In this document: piece by piece, positions 15,628 to 24,432 of the stretch
How the letters are laid out: each line of letters starts with the position of its first letter
Position numbering within the stretch: the stretch's first letter is position 1
DNA from: Acidilobaceae archaeon
Lineage (GTDB): Archaea > Thermoproteota > Thermoprotei_A > Sulfolobales > Acidilobaceae
Assembly: GCA_025058835.1 (NCBI GenBank)
Contig: JANXEI010000003.1
Coordinates: forward strand, 1 to 49,863
DNA length: 49,863 nt
Direction of reading: 5' to 3'
Translations under genes and position numbers: made by a program
The notes under the pieces: model-generated
Database searches by the model: none
What the model saw: the letters and a program-made list of their open reading frames with translations, nothing else
What the model was told of the DNA's origin: nothing

Positions 15628-17351
15628 GGTAGGCTCTCCAGGGGGGCGCCTCTCAAGAATTTCTTGAGGGCGCTGGGCAGATCTTCAGCCCTCACCCTCA
15701 CCTGGTTCCAGCTGTCCCTGTCCCTTATGGTCACCGTCCTGTCCTCCAAAGTCTTGTAGTCTACAGTAATTGCCGCGGGCACCCCCAGCTCGTCCGTCCT
15801 CGCATACCTCCTCCCTATGCTCCCGTTATCGTCGTAGATGACGTAGAAGCCCTCCCTGACCAGCGCCTTGTATATCTCCCTTGCTGTCCTTATCAGCTCC
15901 TCATCGTTCTCGAGGAGGGGCAGCACGGCAGCCTGCACCGGAGCTAGATCGCGGGGGAAAGCTAGGATGACCCTGCCCTCCTTCTCGCGATATGCGTATT
16001 CGAAAGCTACGTACAGAGCCCTGTCTCCCCCAAAGGAGGGCTCCACTACATGCGGCACCACCTTCTTTCCGGTGACCTTCTCCTCCACCTCCTCTATCCT
16101 CACAGCCTCCTTGGGCACCTGGTAGCCGTCCACCGTGACCTTCCCCTCCTTAGCCAGCTGCTCCTCCACTACCTCTGCCGGCAGCGACTGCAGCCTCGAG
16201 AAGACTTCCATGGTCTTCTCCCTGAAGAGCCTCCCCAGCGCGCCCTTGTCCACCATGACCTTCTTCACCCTCACGTTGAGGGGCTCCCTGTACTGCTTGA
16301 ACACCGTGAGGTCTGCCTTGCTGTAGCTCATGTGCCTCGACAGGTCGTAGTCCCCCCTATAGCTGTGGCCTGCTACCTCAACCCATCCCCAGCGTGAGGT
16401 CCTCACCACCTGATCGAAGGTCTGGCTGGAGTAGTGGGCCCTCTCCCCCGGCCCTTTTTCCACGAAAAGTATCTCGTGCCTCGGCACCCCAAGGGCCTCC
16501 ACGAACTCCTGACCCACCGCCATCCAGTACGCAAGGCACTTGTCTACTATGACCTTCTCCATAACGGCCTCTTCTACGGTGAAGGACTGGGGCTCGCCTC
16601 CCTTCGCCTTCGCGTCATAACTCAAGATCCTCAGCCGCGTGCCTGCCCTCTCCTCGAAGAAGGGGCAGGAGCCGTCCCTGTCCTCCGGGTCCACGAAATA
16701 CTCCATCTCCATAATGGTGAACTCCCGCAGCCTGATCATGGCTTGCCTAGGGCTGATCTCGTTCCTCCCTACCCTCCCTATCTGGGCAATGCCGAGAGGC
16801 AGCTTGTTCCTCATGGCCTCCAGCACCCTCTTGAAGGCCACGAACATTCCCTGCGCGAGCTCGGGGCGAAGGTAGCCTACGTCGCCCTCGTAAGGCCCTA
16901 TCTGAGTCTTGAAGAGCAAGTTGAACGTCGTGACTTCGCCAGGCTCCCCCCCGTCGGGGCACTTCACGCCCCTCTCTCGCAAGAGCTTGCTCATCTCCTC
17001 CGTGCTCATCCCCTCTGCGCTTATGCCCAAGGCCTCCTCGATCAGGTGGTCTGCCCTGTACCTCCTGCCCGTCCCCTTGCAGGTCACTATGGGGTCGGTG
17101 AAGTGCTCCACGTGACCGCTGGCCTCGAAGACCACGCTGGGGGCAATGAGGGGCGACTCGAGCTCAACTACGTATTCTTGATGGTTCCTCACGAAGAGCT
17201 CTCGCCACTTCTCGATTATGCGCTGTTTCAACAGCACGCCATAAGGACCTAGATCGTAAAAGCCAGAGACTCCCCCATATATCTCGTAAGAGGGCCAGAA
17301 GAAGCCCCTCCTCTTCGCCAGGTCGCTGATCTTCTCGTAGAGGTCGCTCAT
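15624..17351 (-). CDS. glyS: Glycyl-tRNA synthetase, alpha2 type
   Basis: Class II synthetase charging tRNA-Gly. The 575 residues fit the archaeal/eukaryotic homodimer family. Visible features are the N-terminal KRRGFFWPSYEIYGGVSGFYDLG split by its glycines, motif 1 around VELESPLIAP, motif 2 around IAQIGRVGRNEISPRQ with REFTIMEMEYFV, and the C-terminal anticodon-binding region (LAPVQAAVLPLL, YDDNGSIGRRYARTDELG). ATG start at 17351 with promoter elements in the preceding 50 bases. Confidence 0.97.
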   Translation of the reverse strand: MSDLYEKISDLAKRRGFFWPSYEIYGGVSGFYDLGPYGVLLKQRIIEKWRELFVRNHQEYVVELESPLIAPSVVFEASGHVEHFTDPIVTCKGTGRRYRADHLIEEALGISAEGMSTEEMSKLLRERGVKCPDGGEPGEVTTFNLLFKTQIGPYEGDVGYLRPELAQGMFVAFKRVLEAMRNKLPLGIAQIGRVGRNEISPRQAMIRLREFTIMEMEYFVDPEDRDGSCPFFEERAGTRLRILSYDAKAKGGEPQSFTVEEAVMEKVIVDKCLAYWMAVGQEFVEALGVPRHEILFVEKGPGERAHYSSQTFDQVVRTSRWGWVEVAGHSYRGDYDLSRHMSYSKADLTVFKQYREPLNVRVKKVMVDKGALGRLFREKTMEVFSRLQSLPAEVVEEQLAKEGKVTVDGYQVPKEAVRIEEVEEKVTGKKVVPHVVEPSFGGDRALYVAFEYAYREKEGRVILAFPRDLAPVQAAVLPLLENDEELIRTAREIYKALVREGFYVIYDDNGSIGRRYARTDELGVPAAITVDYKTLEDRTVTIRDRDSWNQVRVRAEDLPSALKKFLRGAPLESLP

Positions 17352-17382
17352 GCCCTAGCCCACCTCGGGCTCTGTGGGATGG

Positions 17383-17399
17383 GCTAATAAGATTATAGC
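17383..17399 (-). promoter_or_regulatory. glyS promoter, overlapping the DUF429 stop
   Basis: On the minus strand CTATAATC contains the TAA stop of the DUF429 gene (17395-17393), and CTTATTAG follows at once. Either can serve as a TATA box for glyS 32-43 bases downstream. Confidence 0.5.
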
Positions 17400-17977
17400 G
17401 TGAGGAGATAAACCTTGCCGTCCCCTGCTGCTATCTCAAGCGAGCAGCTGCGCAGGGAGTAGCAGAGGGCCACGACCGCTGCTATCAAGGCATCCCTCTC
17501 GTCCCTCCCGAGGGAGCCTAGCTCGCGACGGGATCTCAGGCCGAGCCTCTCCAACAGCTCCCCCACGGATGACACGCGGGCGCTCTTCAGAGCGCTCCGG
17601 GGATGCGTCTCTATGACCTCAGCGCTCAGCCTCTGCGAGATCCTCCATGCTCTACTCGTCAGCTCCCTCATAGCTCCAAAGCTCGGCGGGAGGACGCGGA
17701 AGCCCATCGAGATCAGCTTTCTGTCCACCTCCCTCATTCGAGGAGCATCTGTGAGGGGAGCATCCACCGCTAGGACGGACACTCCAACGCTCTCTATTTC
17801 CTTTACTATTTGCTCGTCAGAGAACAGGCAGCGGGCCTCCTCGGCCTCTCTCGTTAACCGGTTAAGGAGGACAAAGCCAGAGCATCTCCTCTCGCTCGCC
17901 GCTAGGTCAAGGCCCCCTACGTAGGGGCGTCGGTGCAGGTCAACGCTTTCACCTCTCAAAAGGTGTCCTCTCCTCAT
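17393..17977 (-). CDS. DUF429-family protein (RNase H-like fold)
   Basis: The 194 residues show the DUF429 pattern: a first strand YVGGLDLAASERRCSGFVLL with an acidic residue, a second acidic strand VSVLAVDAPL, a Pro-rich stretch FRVLPPSFGAM, EVIETHPRSAL and a late DERDALIAAVVAL helix. The family has been predicted to be a nuclease, without a proven reaction. The first 29 bases overlap the upstream amidohydrolase, so it is the third gene of that operon. The true start could be a few codons downstream. Confidence 0.8.
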   Translation of the reverse strand: MRRGHLLRGESVDLHRRPYVGGLDLAASERRCSGFVLLNRLTREAEEARCLFSDEQIVKEIESVGVSVLAVDAPLTDAPRMREVDRKLISMGFRVLPPSFGAMRELTSRAWRISQRLSAEVIETHPRSALKSARVSSVGELLERLGLRSRRELGSLGRDERDALIAAVVALCYSLRSCSLEIAAGDGKVYLLTL

Positions 17978-19094
17978 CCGCCCCTCTCTGCCTCAGCAAT
18001 TGGGGTATTAGCTCTGGCCTCCCCCTAGCAACGCTGATTACGTTGCCGTCCACCCTCACGATCAGCTCTGCCTCGCCTGCCCTCTTCGCGACGGCTCCGT
18101 ACACATCTGAAGCCCTCGTTACCCCCAACCCCTCTCCGTACATAAGCAGGAGGCTAGCTCTCTTCCCCTCCCGTATCAGCCTTGCCTCCTCCCCCAATAG
18201 CTGATAGGAGTTCACGAAGATCGCCTCCAGCAGCGCCTTTGCCACGTGCTCTCCCTTCGCTCCCTGTGCGCGGGCGAGGAGGAGGGCCTGCCTCACCTCG
18301 CTCCATATGTCTGGCAGGTTCCAGGCAGCGTTGTCTGTGCCCAGGGAGAGGGTGACGCCGACCTTAAGCGCCTGCGCCAGAGGGGGCAGCCCTACGCCGT
18401 GCCACATGTTGGAGGAGGGGCAGGCCACCAGCCCTATCCCCTCCTCCTTTAGCGCGTGGAGGTCTCCCTCTGAGAGGTGAGTGCCGTGGACCACAGCATT
18501 AAGCCTTGCCTTCAAAGCCACCTCCAGGTCCCCCCTCCTCCTAACCTCCTCCGTCTCTGCCACATGAGCCATGGCTGGTCGGTGCTTTCTTGCCAGCTCC
18601 AGGAAGAACTCCTGCTCATAATCTATTGGCGTCGGCGCGCCCAGCCCGTCACAGGCCTTAGGCCACTCTGGCCCAGGCCTTCCCAACAGCACCACTTTCA
18701 TGCCCTTGGGGACCTCCTCCCTCGCGATGGCGGCAAGGCTGCACCCCACGCCGCCGCCCTCCCGGAAGTCAGCGACCAGGCCGAGGCCCGTTCTCCAGGC
18801 CAGCTCGTAGAACTCCTTCATCCTCCTCACCAACACTTCGTGGGGGGTTGCAGAGAGGAGCCTGTGCTTCAGCCCGTGAGGGGGCGCAACGAGCTCTTGA
18901 AGCGTTAGCTCTGAGCCGAACTCGGGGAAGGAGTGGTCCGCGGAGTGGACGTGAGCGTTAGCTGGCTGCGGCAAGAGGAGGACCTCAGAGCCTCCTATGA
19001 AGTCCCCTCTGCAAGTTCCCTTGCTCTCCACCGACTCCACGATCCCGTCACGGACGTGCACGCAAACGTCTCTCTTGACCTCCAGGGAGTCCAC
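17949..19094 (-). CDS. Amidohydrolase, MTA/SAH or nucleobase deaminase-like
   Basis: Zinc hydrolase of the cytosolic amidohydrolase superfamily, 381 residues. Metal and substrate ligands can be read off: HVH in ANAHVHSADHSFPEFG, His in MAHVAETEEV, His in VVHGTHLS and Asp in SLGTDNAAWN. The HxAET block is shared with MTA/SAH deaminases and guanine or 8-oxoguanine deaminases. GTG start, 22 bases after the TudS-DUF1722 gene. The neighbours point to a purine or pyrimidine substrate; the exact one is unknown. Confidence 0.85.
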   Translation of the reverse strand: MDSLEVKRDVCVHVRDGIVESVESKGTCRGDFIGGSEVLLLPQPANAHVHSADHSFPEFGSELTLQELVAPPHGLKHRLLSATPHEVLVRRMKEFYELAWRTGLGLVADFREGGGVGCSLAAIAREEVPKGMKVVLLGRPGPEWPKACDGLGAPTPIDYEQEFFLELARKHRPAMAHVAETEEVRRRGDLEVALKARLNAVVHGTHLSEGDLHALKEEGIGLVACPSSNMWHGVGLPPLAQALKVGVTLSLGTDNAAWNLPDIWSEVRQALLLARAQGAKGEHVAKALLEAIFVNSYQLLGEEARLIREGKRASLLLMYGEGLGVTRASDVYGAVAKRAGEAELIVRVDGNVISVARGRPELIPQLLRQRGADEERTPFER

Positions 19095-19116
19095 GAGCGC
19101 CAGGCCTGCAACTATC

Positions 19117-20046
19117 TTAAGCGTCTGCAGGCTCTATCACCTCCAGCTCAGGCGGATAGGGCTGAAGAAAACGTTGGAGGAGGGCACAGCTGCTCCCCTC
19201 CCTGCGGAGCAGCTCCTGGAAGGAGAGGAGGAGGCTCCTCAGCCCCTTGCGGCCCTCCCCGTATTCGTGAATTTGCTGCTTCAGGAGCTCCCTCTCCCTC
19301 TCATCCAAGCGTCGCTTCATGCGGTTGTAAACATGGAGGAACACCCTCACATATGACTTCCTCGAGGGGTTCTTCGCCAAGGCTTCCATGAAGATCTGCC
19401 GGTAAATCTGCTTCGTTTCCTCCAGAGGCCTCTCTTTGCCGTTAGCTACTACGTTGCCCAGAAGCTTGAGGTGCTGGGAGGAGTGGAGCATGAGGAGGTA
19501 CTTGTGCCTTCTGTGGAACTCCGCGAGCTCCCTCTCGCCTGCTGCCTTCAAGGTCTCCCTGAGGTCTGCAAGGGAGAAGACGCGGGCAAAGAAGAGCCTC
19601 CTCGTCTCGTAGTCCAGCAGCCTCTTGTGACTCTCCACGGGGAGCAGGGGATGGAACCTCCTTATGCATTGAGTGAAAAGGCCGTCGTCCCTCCCCTTCA
19701 CCCTCAGCTCCCCGTCAAGCACCTTTGCATCTAGGACGCCGCAGAAGGGGCTCTCCGACCTGAGCAAGAAGCCGTCCACCTCGAGGTGGGCAATAGATCT
19801 TAGCGCGAACGGCAAGAGCTCCTCCCTCGTTACCCTCACTCTGCCCTTCAGGCTGAGGAGCTCCCGAGAACCGTTCTGCTCGAGCAGCAGAAGGCTCTGG
19901 CGGGGCTGTTGGATGCCGAGGGAGAGGCGCGGGCAAAGGGGCACCAGCTCGACATGCGTAGCTATCTTATCCATCAATTCCTTCTCCCTCCCCTCTGACA
20001 TCAGGCAGCTGCTCAGAGCTATCCTCGGGAGCGGATAGCGAGTCAA
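19117..20046 (-). CDS. TudS (DUF523)-DUF1722 fusion
   Basis: The N-terminal half (about 8-135) is DUF523, the thiouracil desulphidase (TudS) family. Its cysteines are in SSCLMSEG, PLCPRLS and SPFCGV, the three expected cluster ligands. The C-terminal half (about 165-290) is DUF1722 (YbgA-like), with FHRRHKYLLMLHSSQHLKLL and SYVRVFLHVYNRMK. Fusions of this kind are common in bacteria and archaea. The reaction is probably sulphur removal from thiolated bases. The role of the DUF1722 part is unknown. TTG start, 5 bases from its predicted transcript start. Confidence 0.88.
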   Translation of the reverse strand: MTRYPLPRIALSSCLMSEGREKELMDKIATHVELVPLCPRLSLGIQQPRQSLLLLEQNGSRELLSLKGRVRVTREELLPFALRSIAHLEVDGFLLRSESPFCGVLDAKVLDGELRVKGRDDGLFTQCIRRFHPLLPVESHKRLLDYETRRLFFARVFSLADLRETLKAAGERELAEFHRRHKYLLMLHSSQHLKLLGNVVANGKERPLEETKQIYRQIFMEALAKNPSRKSYVRVFLHVYNRMKRRLDERERELLKQQIHEYGEGRKGLRSLLLSFQELLRREGSSCALLQRFLQPYPPELEVIEPADA

Positions 20047-20071
20047 CTCTCTGACGATAGAGTGGAACTTG

Positions 20072-20082
20072 CATATATAAAG
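20072..20082. promoter_or_regulatory. Two-way TATA core between the TudS operon and the SDR gene
   Basis: CATATATAAAG predicts start sites near 20103 rightward (TTG at 20114, after GGGAGGAGGG) and near 20051 leftward (TTG at 20046). One A/T core appears to serve both genes. Confidence 0.6.
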
Positions 20083-20113
20083 TTAGCTATTCTGATGATG
20101 GGAGGAGGGAGGC

Positions 20114-21076
20114 TTGAGGGCAGTCATACCAGGGGGCATAGGTTTTCTTGGCGCAAACCTCGCAGAGGTCCTCTCAGCGCAGGGTCATGAGATAGTGGTG
20201 GTGGGCCGAAAGGGGTCTGAGAAGAAGAGGCCTCAGATAGCCGCCCACCTGGAGAAGATAGGGGCGAGGCTGGCGCTCTTGCCCCGCGTGGAAGAGAAGG
20301 CCTTAGCCGAGCTCGGGGGAGACGTTTACTTCTACCTCATAGGCAAGCTGACCGGTAGCCTCCAAGAGTTCAGGGAGGCCCACGTCACTCTCCTTGAGGA
20401 GACTGCAAGGGCTGCAGCCTCTATAGGGGCGAGAGTAGTCCACGTCAGCAGCATAGGGGCCATAGGCGGCATCAAGGGCTTGAGGCCAGGGAGCACGGTT
20501 TACGAGGAGGAGGAGCACCTCTCCGGAGAGCGCCAGCACTGGAGCTTCTACGAGGTCACGAAGGCAGAGGGGGAGAGGGCTCTGGTGAGGATGGGGAAGG
20601 AGCTGAAGGGCAGGTGGAGCATCCTGAGGCCGGGCTTTCTCATAGGGGGTTGGGGATATCACCCTGAGTGGAGGCTCTTCAGAAGGGCTCTTCCGCTAAG
20701 GCTAGCCCCTCGATTCGGGATCGGGCTCCCCATCGTTCACGTAAGGGACGTGGCAGAGATCCTCGTCGAGGCCGGAGAGGGCAAGTACGATGGGAAGTGG
20801 CTCCACGTAGTCTCCCCCTACTACCCTGAAATAGGGGACCTCGTCATGAGCGGTTGCAGGCAGACTAACAGGAGGTGCCTCCCCCTCCCCCTCCAGCCCT
20901 TCGGCTGGCTCGGCGCGCAGCTGGCTCCGCTCCTGCTCAGGCTGGTCCCTCGAGGCACCCTCCCAGCCCTAACCCTCAGCCAGCTCCGCTTCCGCTACCG
21001 CTACGCGTCCCGGATCTTGAAGAGGGAGTGGAGGCCTGTTGACACGATGGTGAGGGACGTTCTGTTTTGGCAGTGA
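20114..21076 (+). CDS. NAD(P)-dependent epimerase/NDUFA9-like SDR protein
   Basis: Extended short-chain dehydrogenase-type protein, 320 residues. The Rossmann glycine motif is GGIGFLG (residues 6-12) and the catalytic pair is in FYEVTKAEG (YxxxK). The region VVHVSSIGAIGG provides the Ser. The pattern, including LRPGFLIGG and PIVHVRDVAEILVEA, resembles NDUFA9/atypical SDR and UDP-sugar epimerases. Substrate unknown. The T-run at 21118-21122 may end its transcript. Confidence 0.85.
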   Translation: MRAVIPGGIGFLGANLAEVLSAQGHEIVVVGRKGSEKKRPQIAAHLEKIGARLALLPRVEEKALAELGGDVYFYLIGKLTGSLQEFREAHVTLLEETARAAASIGARVVHVSSIGAIGGIKGLRPGSTVYEEEEHLSGERQHWSFYEVTKAEGERALVRMGKELKGRWSILRPGFLIGGWGYHPEWRLFRRALPLRLAPRFGIGLPIVHVRDVAEILVEAGEGKYDGKWLHVVSPYYPEIGDLVMSGCRQTNRRCLPLPLQPFGWLGAQLAPLLLRLVPRGTLPALTLSQLRFRYRYASRILKREWRPVDTMVRDVLFWQ

Positions 21077-21337
21077 CAGTAGGGGGCAGAACATGTTTCC
21101 TCTGCGCTAACTTATCATTTTTCCAAGGAAGATGTCCCTCCTAGCCTCTCGCCTGTGCCGAGGGAGGAAGCGGTCAGCCTCCCCTGCTTACGCTAGATTG
21201 CTGTCATGGAGGCCCTCCGAGGCATGCCCCCCGACTATGGGGCTGGCTCCCTGCTACGCTATGTCTCCCCTTCTCTAAATGGGGCGAGGAGTCGTGAGGG
21301 AGCAATGGAGCGCCTTTGAGCGCGACGCCGCGCAGGC
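21077..21337. other. Gene-free interval between the SDR gene and tRNA-Glu
   Basis: These 261 bases contain no supported ORF. The T-run at 21118-21122 after the SDR gene is a probable terminator. The rest is GC-rich with short complementary stretches but no RNA family that I recognise. A frame on the minus strand crosses the tRNA and reads GSNPGRG, the usual false peptide of a tRNA T arm. Confidence 0.5.
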
Positions 21338-21415
21338 TGGTGCCGCGGCCGGGATTTGAACCCGGGTCACGGGCTCGAGAGGCCCGCATACTGGGCCTGG
21401 CTATACTACCGCGGC
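21338..21415 (-). tRNA. tRNA-Glu (anticodon CUC)
   Basis: On the minus strand the gene begins GCCGCGG and ends CCGCGGC-A-CCA, a perfect seven-pair acceptor stem with the CCA encoded. The anticodon stem CGGGC/GCCCG encloses CTCTCGA, giving CUC, which reads GAG codons. The T arm is CCGGG-TTCAAAT-CCCGG. There is no intron. The TATA box AAGATTATAAGC lies at 21439-21450. Confidence 0.97.
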
Positions 21416-21438
21416 TCCACTGACTATCCCTCTCTGGT

Positions 21439-21450
21439 GCTTATAATCTT
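21439..21450 (-). promoter_or_regulatory. TATA box of tRNA-Glu
   Basis: AAGATTATAAGC on the minus strand starts immediately after the stop codon of the membrane-protein gene and is about 30 bases from the mature tRNA 5' end. Confidence 0.7.
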
Positions 21451-21888
21451 TCAGCCCCCTGCCTCCCTCTCTGGCATGCGCGTTTTCTCATTACTGTCGT
21501 CCACGCCCCTCCTGCTCTCCCCTAGTGCGGGGCCAGGGCTCCCTCCGACTGGCTGAGTCATGGGGAGGCGCGACCTCCTGCTGAAGTAGTGCGTCGCCAG
21601 CTCATAAGCCAGGAGGACCTGAACGAGGTCTACATTTATGGCGGCTCCGAAGGGACTCATCTCCACGATCAGGAAGGGGAGAGGGAGGGGCTTGGTGTAG
21701 TAGGTTAGGACTGCGCCCACATGAATCCCGACAAGGAGCGCAAGGGGATAATAGCGCAGGGAGGGCGAGGTGTAGGAGATGAGAATATAGGCCAGCAGCC
21801 CTCCCACGAATGCAAAGGACGTCAGCCCTTTGCCGAAGAGGAAGCTCATCACGAAGCCTGCAACGAAGACGGAGGCGAGCGGCAGCAC
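21451..21888 (-). CDS. Small membrane protein, unrecognised
   Basis: The 145-residue protein has three to four hydrophobic segments (about 2-18, 24-42, 45-65, 80-96) and a hydrophilic C-terminal tail rich in Arg, Gly and Glu. I recognise no family. Start is GTG at 21888, with a TATA-like GGTTTTAGAGG at 21916-21926 on the minus strand giving a short leader. It lies directly upstream of tRNA-Glu on the same strand, but the tRNA has its own promoter. Confidence 0.7.
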   Translation of the reverse strand: MLPLASVFVAGFVMSFLFGKGLTSFAFVGGLLAYILISYTSPSLRYYPLALLVGIHVGAVLTYYTKPLPLPFLIVEMSPFGAAINVDLVQVLLAYELATHYFSRRSRLPMTQPVGGSPGPALGESRRGVDDSNEKTRMPEREAGG

Positions 21889-21938
21889 TGCTATCAGTCT
21901 GCTCAGCGTTAATCCCCTCTAAAACCCTCCCCCGAAGC

Positions 21939-21976
21939 CTTAAAATCTAGTCCTATGCTCGAAACAAAATTTTAGC
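21939..21976 (+). promoter_or_regulatory. valS promoter region
   Basis: Two A/T boxes precede valS: CTTAAAATC at 21939-21947 and CAAAATTTTAGC at 21965-21976. The second gives the short leader usual in this window (start codon at 22006). Confidence 0.45.
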
Positions 21977-22005
21977 TCTCTTGGGCTCTACGCCGAAGGC
22001 GCGCG

Positions 22006-24432
22006 GTGAGGCCCATGGTCACTCTCAAGCCAAAGATCTCGGGCACTCGGTGGGATCACTCTGAGCGCGAGAGGGTTCTCAGAAAGCTCTGGGAGGAAGA
22101 GGGCCTTTACCAGAGCCGAATCGAGGGAGAGAAGCTGATAGTCATTGACACGCCGCCGCCATATGCAAGCGGGAGGTGGCACGTGGGAGGTGCTTCCCAC
22201 TTCGCCCAGATAGACATGGTGGGGAGGTACTTCAGGATCAAGGGCTACTCCGTCGTGATGCCTTTCTATGCCGACAGGAACGGCCTCCCCGTTGAGGTCC
22301 AGGTGGAGAAGCTGAACAAGATCAACGCGAAAGAGATGGCGTCCACGGTTGAGGGGAGGAGGGAGTTCCTGAAGCTGTGCAAGCAGTTCCTCGACAAGGC
22401 AGAGGCAGAGATAGTGGAGATCTGGAAATCCCTTGGCTGCAGCTTCGACTACTGGCCTCAGGGAACGGACAGCCCGGAGTACAGGGCGCTCACGCAGGAG
22501 ACCTTTGTGGAGATGTACAAGAGAGGGCTCATCTACGAGGCAGAGAGGCCCGTCAGATGGTGCCCTAGGTGCGGCACCACGCTGGCTGAGGCAGAGGTGG
22601 AGCACGAGGAGGAGGAGGGCTTCCTTTACTACGTAAAGTTCAGGCTTGCAGAGGACGGCAGGCCTCTCCTGGTTGCCACCACTCGGCCCGAGCTGCTAGC
22701 AGCGTGTGCTGCCCTCGCCTACAGCCCGGGGGACAAGAGATATGAGGGCCTTGCGGGGAAGAGGGCCTTGGCGCCCCTCTTCGGTCACGAGCTTACGATA
22801 GTGGAACACCCAGCCGTGGATCCGAAGTTCGGCACGGGCCTCATGATGATTTGTAGCTACGGCGATGAGGAGGACGTGAGGCTCTTCAACGAGCTGAAAC
22901 TGAAGCCCAACGTCGTGATCAGGGAGGACGGCACCTTGAGCGACAAGGCCGGCCCTCTCGCGGGCCTGCTGGTAAAGGAGGCGAGGGCTAAGGCCGCAGA
23001 GCTCCTCCAGAGCAGGGGGGAGCTGGAGAGGGTTGAGAAGATCTTGCACAAGGTCCCCAAGTGCTGGCGGTGCAAGACTCCCCTCCAGATAGTCCACAGG
23101 AGGGAGCTCTTCCTCTCCCAGCTCAGCTTCAGGGAGGACATGAGGAGGCTGGCAGATATGATAGAGTTCAAGCCGGAGATGCACAAGAAGAAGCTCCTCG
23201 ACTGGATCGATGCCATAACGATGGACTGGCCCATCTCGAGGGACAGGTACTATGCTACGGAGATACCCATGTGGAGGTGCTCAAGGTGTGGAGCTGTGCT
23301 CCTCCCTGAGAAGAGGGGCTACTACAGGCCCTGGGAGGAGAACCCGTGGACGAGGTGTCCTAAGTGCGGCGCGCCGTCCTCAGAGATCGTGGGAGAGAAA
23401 AGGGTGTTGGACACTTGGTTCGACTCCAGCATCTCGCCCCTTTACGTGGCAAAGAGGGCTGGCCTCAAGGACTACCCGGCAGCGTCCATACTCAGGCCGC
23501 AGGGGCAAGACATAATCAGGACCTGGCTTTACTACACGATGTTAAGGATCTACCAGCTCACAGGGAAGCCTGCCTTCAGATGGGCCCGCATAACGGGCAT
23601 GGGGCTTGACCCCACTGGCAGGCCCATGCACAAGTCTCTCGGCAACATCATAGATCCAGAGCCCATAATAAAAGAGTACGGCGCCGACGCGTTCCGCTTC
23701 TGGGCTGCAGTTGCTTCGAAAGTGGGCTACGATTACAGGTTCGACGAGGGGAAGGTGAGGACCGGGAAGCTCCTTGTGACCAAGCTGTGGAACGTGGCTA
23801 GGCTCATCTCCTCCTTCCCTGAGGAGGGAGAGATCGCGAACCTTACCGACAGGGCCTTCCTAGCCCTTTACGAGGAGTACATGGAGAGGGTAGACAATGC
23901 CTATGGAGAGCTAGACGTGTACGAGCCTGCAAACCTGCTCTACGAGCTCTCCTGGGAGGTCTTTGCCTCCCACTACGTGGAGCTGGCGAAGGACAGAGCA
24001 TACAACAGGGAGGGGGTTCACAGCAGGGAAGCCCAGTCCTCTGCCTGGGCCGCCCTGCACACTATGCTCAAAGGCATCCTGATAGCCTTCTCGCCCATCA
24101 TGCCCTTCATCACTGACGACATATTTAGGCAGATGTACGGCAAGAGCGTTCACAGGCAGCTCTTCCCGCAAAGGACGTTGGGCGAGGAGAGGGCAGAGCT
24201 GGCGAGGATAGCGAGGAAAATCATGGAGGTCAACAGCGCCGTGTGGAACCTCAAGAAGAGGGAAGGCCTGAGGCTGAGCGAGCCGCTGAGGGGGGAGCTG
24301 CTACTTTCGAAGGAGCTAGAGGGGGCAGCAGGGGACATAGCAGCCCTCCACAAGGTGAGGGTAAGGATATACGAGGAGAGGGCTGAAGGGGAGGAAATAG
24401 CGCCAGGGGTCTACTACAGGCGAGAGAAGTGA
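22006..24432 (+). CDS. valS: Valyl-tRNA synthetase
   Basis: Class I synthetase with editing domain, 808 residues. The HIGH motif is in the archaeal ValRS form, WHVGGASHF (from residue 58). Zinc ligands are in CPRCGTT, CWRCK, CSRCG and CPKCG. The editing domain has VATTRPELL. The KMSKS loop reads PMHKSLGN (MHKS at residues 541-544), a departure from the consensus. The C-terminal anticodon domain is present. GTG start is given; an ATG at 22015 is possible. It overlaps pelA by four bases. Confidence 0.95.
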   Translation: MRPMVTLKPKISGTRWDHSERERVLRKLWEEEGLYQSRIEGEKLIVIDTPPPYASGRWHVGGASHFAQIDMVGRYFRIKGYSVVMPFYADRNGLPVEVQVEKLNKINAKEMASTVEGRREFLKLCKQFLDKAEAEIVEIWKSLGCSFDYWPQGTDSPEYRALTQETFVEMYKRGLIYEAERPVRWCPRCGTTLAEAEVEHEEEEGFLYYVKFRLAEDGRPLLVATTRPELLAACAALAYSPGDKRYEGLAGKRALAPLFGHELTIVEHPAVDPKFGTGLMMICSYGDEEDVRLFNELKLKPNVVIREDGTLSDKAGPLAGLLVKEARAKAAELLQSRGELERVEKILHKVPKCWRCKTPLQIVHRRELFLSQLSFREDMRRLADMIEFKPEMHKKKLLDWIDAITMDWPISRDRYYATEIPMWRCSRCGAVLLPEKRGYYRPWEENPWTRCPKCGAPSSEIVGEKRVLDTWFDSSISPLYVAKRAGLKDYPAASILRPQGQDIIRTWLYYTMLRIYQLTGKPAFRWARITGMGLDPTGRPMHKSLGNIIDPEPIIKEYGADAFRFWAAVASKVGYDYRFDEGKVRTGKLLVTKLWNVARLISSFPEEGEIANLTDRAFLALYEEYMERVDNAYGELDVYEPANLLYELSWEVFASHYVELAKDRAYNREGVHSREAQSSAWAALHTMLKGILIAFSPIMPFITDDIFRQMYGKSVHRQLFPQRTLGEERAELARIARKIMEVNSAVWNLKKREGLRLSEPLRGELLLSKELEGAAGDIAALHKVRVRIYEERAEGEEIAPGVYYRREK

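Noticed and set aside
16434-17252. 272-residue frame antisense to glyS
   Set aside because: The same antisense artefact; glyS is complete and conserved across this stretch.
21204-21389. 61-residue frame over tRNA-Glu
   Set aside because: It reads through the tRNA T arm (GSNPGRG), a common false peptide, and has no start signals of its own.
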